Part shown: positions 5,893 to 7,184 of the stretch, one piece after another
How positions within the stretch are numbered: position 1 is the stretch's first letter
Layout of the letters: every line of letters begins with the position of its first letter
DNA from: Butyricicoccus sp.
GTDB lineage: Bacteria; Bacillota; Clostridia; Oscillospirales; Butyricicoccaceae
Direction of reading: 5' to 3'
NCBI GenBank assembly: GCA_031293105.1
Contig: JAUMSA010000313.1
Span: 1-7,184, forward strand
Length of the DNA stretch: 7,184 nucleotides
The notes under the pieces: model-generated
Databases searched by the model: none
What the model saw: only the letters and a program-made list of their open reading frames with translations
Told to the model about the DNA's origin: nothing
Program-made: the position numbers and the translations under genes

Positions 5893-6741
5893 TTACTGTG
5901 TTACCGCATAGCGGGTCAAAAAGAGCATGATTTGGTCTATGGAAGCTGGTTCGGCCTGCAATCCTGTTGGCAGACGGCGCGGGTCGACCAGAACTTCGGT
6001 ACCGAACTGGTCGCGCCGCTCGGCATAGACCGTGTCGGGGGCGAACGACTGTACAGTTTCCGGAGTGCAGCGCAGAACACCGTACGATTCATTCATGTCC
6101 AGCAGAGATTCGCTGAACAGCACCCGCCCTTCGTGCAGGAAGGTGATGTAATCGGCGATTTTTTCCAGGTCGCTTGTGATGTGTGAGGACAGAAGGATGG
6201 AGTGCCCTTCGTCCTGCATGAAGTCGCGTAGGATGTCGAGCACCTCATCGCGCACGACCGGGTCCAGACCGGAAGTCGGTTCGTCCAGGATGAGCAGGTC
6301 GGCGCCATGGCACAGGGCGCAGGCGATGGATAATTTCATGCGCATACCCTTGGACAGGTCCTTGCACGGTTTTGCGGGGGCGATGCCGAACAGGTGCAGA
6401 TAGTGCTCGAATTGATGCTCATCCCAGTTCGGATAGGCCGAAGCGAGTACCTTGCCGGTGTCACGGGCCCGGTAAGTCGCCGGGTGCATGGTCACTTCGC
6501 TGACCACGCCCAGCCGCCGTTTGATCTCCAGTTCCTGACGGCGCGGGTCCATCCCCAAGATAGAGACTTCGCCGGCATCCGCCCGCAGCAGGCCGAGCAG
6601 CAGTTTGATGGTCGTTGACTTGCCGGCGCCGTTCTCGCCAATCAGACCCATCACCGTGCCCGAAGGCAGGGAAAAAGAAATGTCGTCTAAGGTGAATTTG
6701 GGGAAGCGTTTGGTCAAATGTCGAATTTCAAGTGCGTTCAT
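5893..6741 (-). CDS. ABC transporter ATP-binding protein
   Basis: A 282-residue ABC ATPase that powers the adjacent permease. Seen: Walker A GENGAGKST (35-43), signature LSKGM (129-133), Walker B LLILDEP (149-155) with catalytic E154, D-loop SGLD (157-160) and switch H187. The Q-loop position after RLGVV carries SE (81-82) rather than the usual glutamine, a change also seen in other ATPases of ABC-2 exporters. Residues from about 215 on form a C-terminal tail of the kind found in BcrA/YtrB-like proteins. GAGGAGG (6751-6757) lies 9 nt before the ATG at 6741, inside the end of the regulator gene. The first 14 nt overlap that gene, and the stop codon is 13 nt before the permease start. These spacings mean a tightly coupled operon. 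The transported substrate is not readable. Confidence 0.93.
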   Translation of the reverse strand: MNALEIRHLTKRFPKFTLDDISFSLPSGTVMGLIGENGAGKSTTIKLLLGLLRADAGEVSILGMDPRRQELEIKRRLGVVSEVTMHPATYRARDTGKVLASAYPNWDEHQFEHYLHLFGIAPAKPCKDLSKGMRMKLSIACALCHGADLLILDEPTSGLDPVVRDEVLDILRDFMQDEGHSILLSSHITSDLEKIADYITFLHEGRVLFSESLLDMNESYGVLRCTPETVQSFAPDTVYAERRDQFGTEVLVDPRRLPTGLQAEPASIDQIMLFLTRYAVTQ

Positions 6742-7120
6742 GGTCGGTATCCTCCTCGTAGAGTAAAGACAGAAGATCGGTCAGGTCACTAAAAGATAAA
6801 CCGTTGAGTTTGGCGCGCTGGACCGCAGCGCGCAGGTCGTTTTCGATCAGACGGAGTTGTTCCTCCCGAATCAGGTCGCTGTTCAGGCCTGCGACAAAGC
6901 TTCCCTTGCCGGTCACGGTACGGATGTATCCGTCGCGCTCCAGTTCCTCATAGGCACGCTTGGTCGTGATGAGGCTTACGCGCAGCTCCTTGGCGAGAAG
7001 TCGCATGGAAGGCAGGGGAGAATCGGCGGCAAGCTGGCCGGAAATGATGAGGGCCTTGATCTGCTCGGCGATCTGTTCATAGATCGGAACCCCGCTGGTG
7101 TTGGAAAGAATGATATTCAA
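6728..7120 (-). CDS. GntR-family transcriptional regulator, YtrA subfamily
   Basis: A 130-residue regulator. Residues about 11-77 form the GntR winged helix-turn-helix: VPIYEQIAEQIKALIISG, the recognition region LPSMRLLAKELRVS and ITTKRAYEELERDGYI, and the wing TVTGKGSFV. A short helical tail (about 83-122) replaces the large ligand domain of other GntR proteins, which is the hallmark of the YtrA group. Members usually repress their own operon with ABC transporter genes and respond to cell-envelope antibiotics or similar stress. Translation starts at TTG (7120), supported by AAGGAGGT 5 nt upstream and by the family-typical opening MNIILSNTSGVPIYEQI; there is no ATG nearby. It is the first gene of the operon and overlaps the ATPase gene. 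The effector is unknown. Confidence 0.92.
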   Translation of the reverse strand: MNIILSNTSGVPIYEQIAEQIKALIISGQLAADSPLPSMRLLAKELRVSLITTKRAYEELERDGYIRTVTGKGSFVAGLNSDLIREEQLRLIENDLRAAVQRAKLNGLSFSDLTDLLSLLYEEDTDHERT

Positions 7121-7125
7121 AACCT

Positions 7126-7133
7126 ACCTCCTT
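7126..7133 (-). promoter_or_regulatory. Ribosome binding site for the TTG start of the GntR gene
   Basis: A perfect AAGGAGGT reads on the minus strand, 5 nt before the TTG at 7120. Its strength would compensate for the weak start codon. Confidence 0.8.
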
Positions 7134-7140
7134 ATGGATG

Positions 7141-7163
7141 CGCCGGATGGTACCGGTTCGGCG
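7141..7163. promoter_or_regulatory. Inverted repeat in the GntR operon leader (candidate autoregulatory operator)
   Basis: CGCCG (7141-7145) and CGGCG (7159-7163) are perfect inverted arms 13 nt apart, and the space between contains the palindrome GGTACC (7149-7154). The site lies at or just after the predicted transcription start and before the ribosome binding site, where a YtrA-type repressor could block transcription. The arms are short, so confidence is modest. Confidence 0.35.
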
Positions 7164-7168
7164 TAACT

Positions 7169-7184
7169 ATTGTATATACTAAGT
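7169..7184 (-). promoter_or_regulatory. Partial promoter (-10 region) of the GntR-ABC operon
   Basis: On the minus strand TACAAT reads at 7174-7169, about 50 nt ahead of the TTG start. It overlaps the 8-bp palindrome GTATATAC (7172-7179). A -35 box would fall beyond the end of the window, so the promoter cannot be completed here. The palindrome could be a second repressor contact. Confidence 0.4.

Overview
The window looks like a chromosomal segment of a Gram-positive Firmicute, most likely a gut Clostridia. The signs are strong AGGAGG-type ribosome binding sites on nearly every gene, consensus housekeeping promoters with 17-nt spacers, a lipobox lipoprotein, a YtrA-type GntR/ABC cassette and moderately high GC. 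A placement near Oscillospirales/Butyricicoccus-like bacteria is only an impression from protein flavour. I see no transposase, integrase, phage gene, CRISPR array, tRNA or rRNA, and no stretch over about 190 bases between genes.

Layout. (1) 63-1180, plus: a near-consensus promoter drives a two-domain FkbM-family SAM methyltransferase whose real start is at 119. (2) 1193-1751, plus: a HIT-domain (HφHφHφφ) nucleotide hydrolase/transferase with its own probable promoter and a strong terminator. (3) 1804-2706, minus: a secreted lipoprotein made of two diverged copies of a ~130-residue domain, convergent with the HIT gene. (4) 2818-4077, plus: a short-form malic enzyme, with a dyad over its promoter. 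(5) 4110-5239, plus: an IolE-type inosose dehydratase with a strong promoter, a ~120-nt leader holding a nested inverted repeat, and a bidirectional terminator. (6) 7184-5244, minus: a three-gene operon of YtrA-like GntR repressor (TTG start), ABC ATPase and six-helix ABC-2 permease. The first two genes overlap by 14 nt and the second and third are 13 nt apart.

How they work together. The GntR-ATPase-permease set is a self-regulated exporter or envelope-stress module of the kind known from Bacillus ytrAB and bacitracin-type transporters. Malic enzyme (malate to pyruvate, reduced cofactor) and IolE (inositol or inosose breakdown) are both central or sugar-acid carbon metabolism. They are codirectional with no visible terminator between them, but iolE has its own promoter and no other inositol gene is present here. 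The methyltransferase, HIT protein and lipoprotein appear to be independent units.

The items most worth a second look are the structured leader of iolE, the solitary iolE itself, the duplicated-domain lipoprotein, and the dyads at the malic-enzyme and gntR promoters. I did not find a clearly new multi-gene system.
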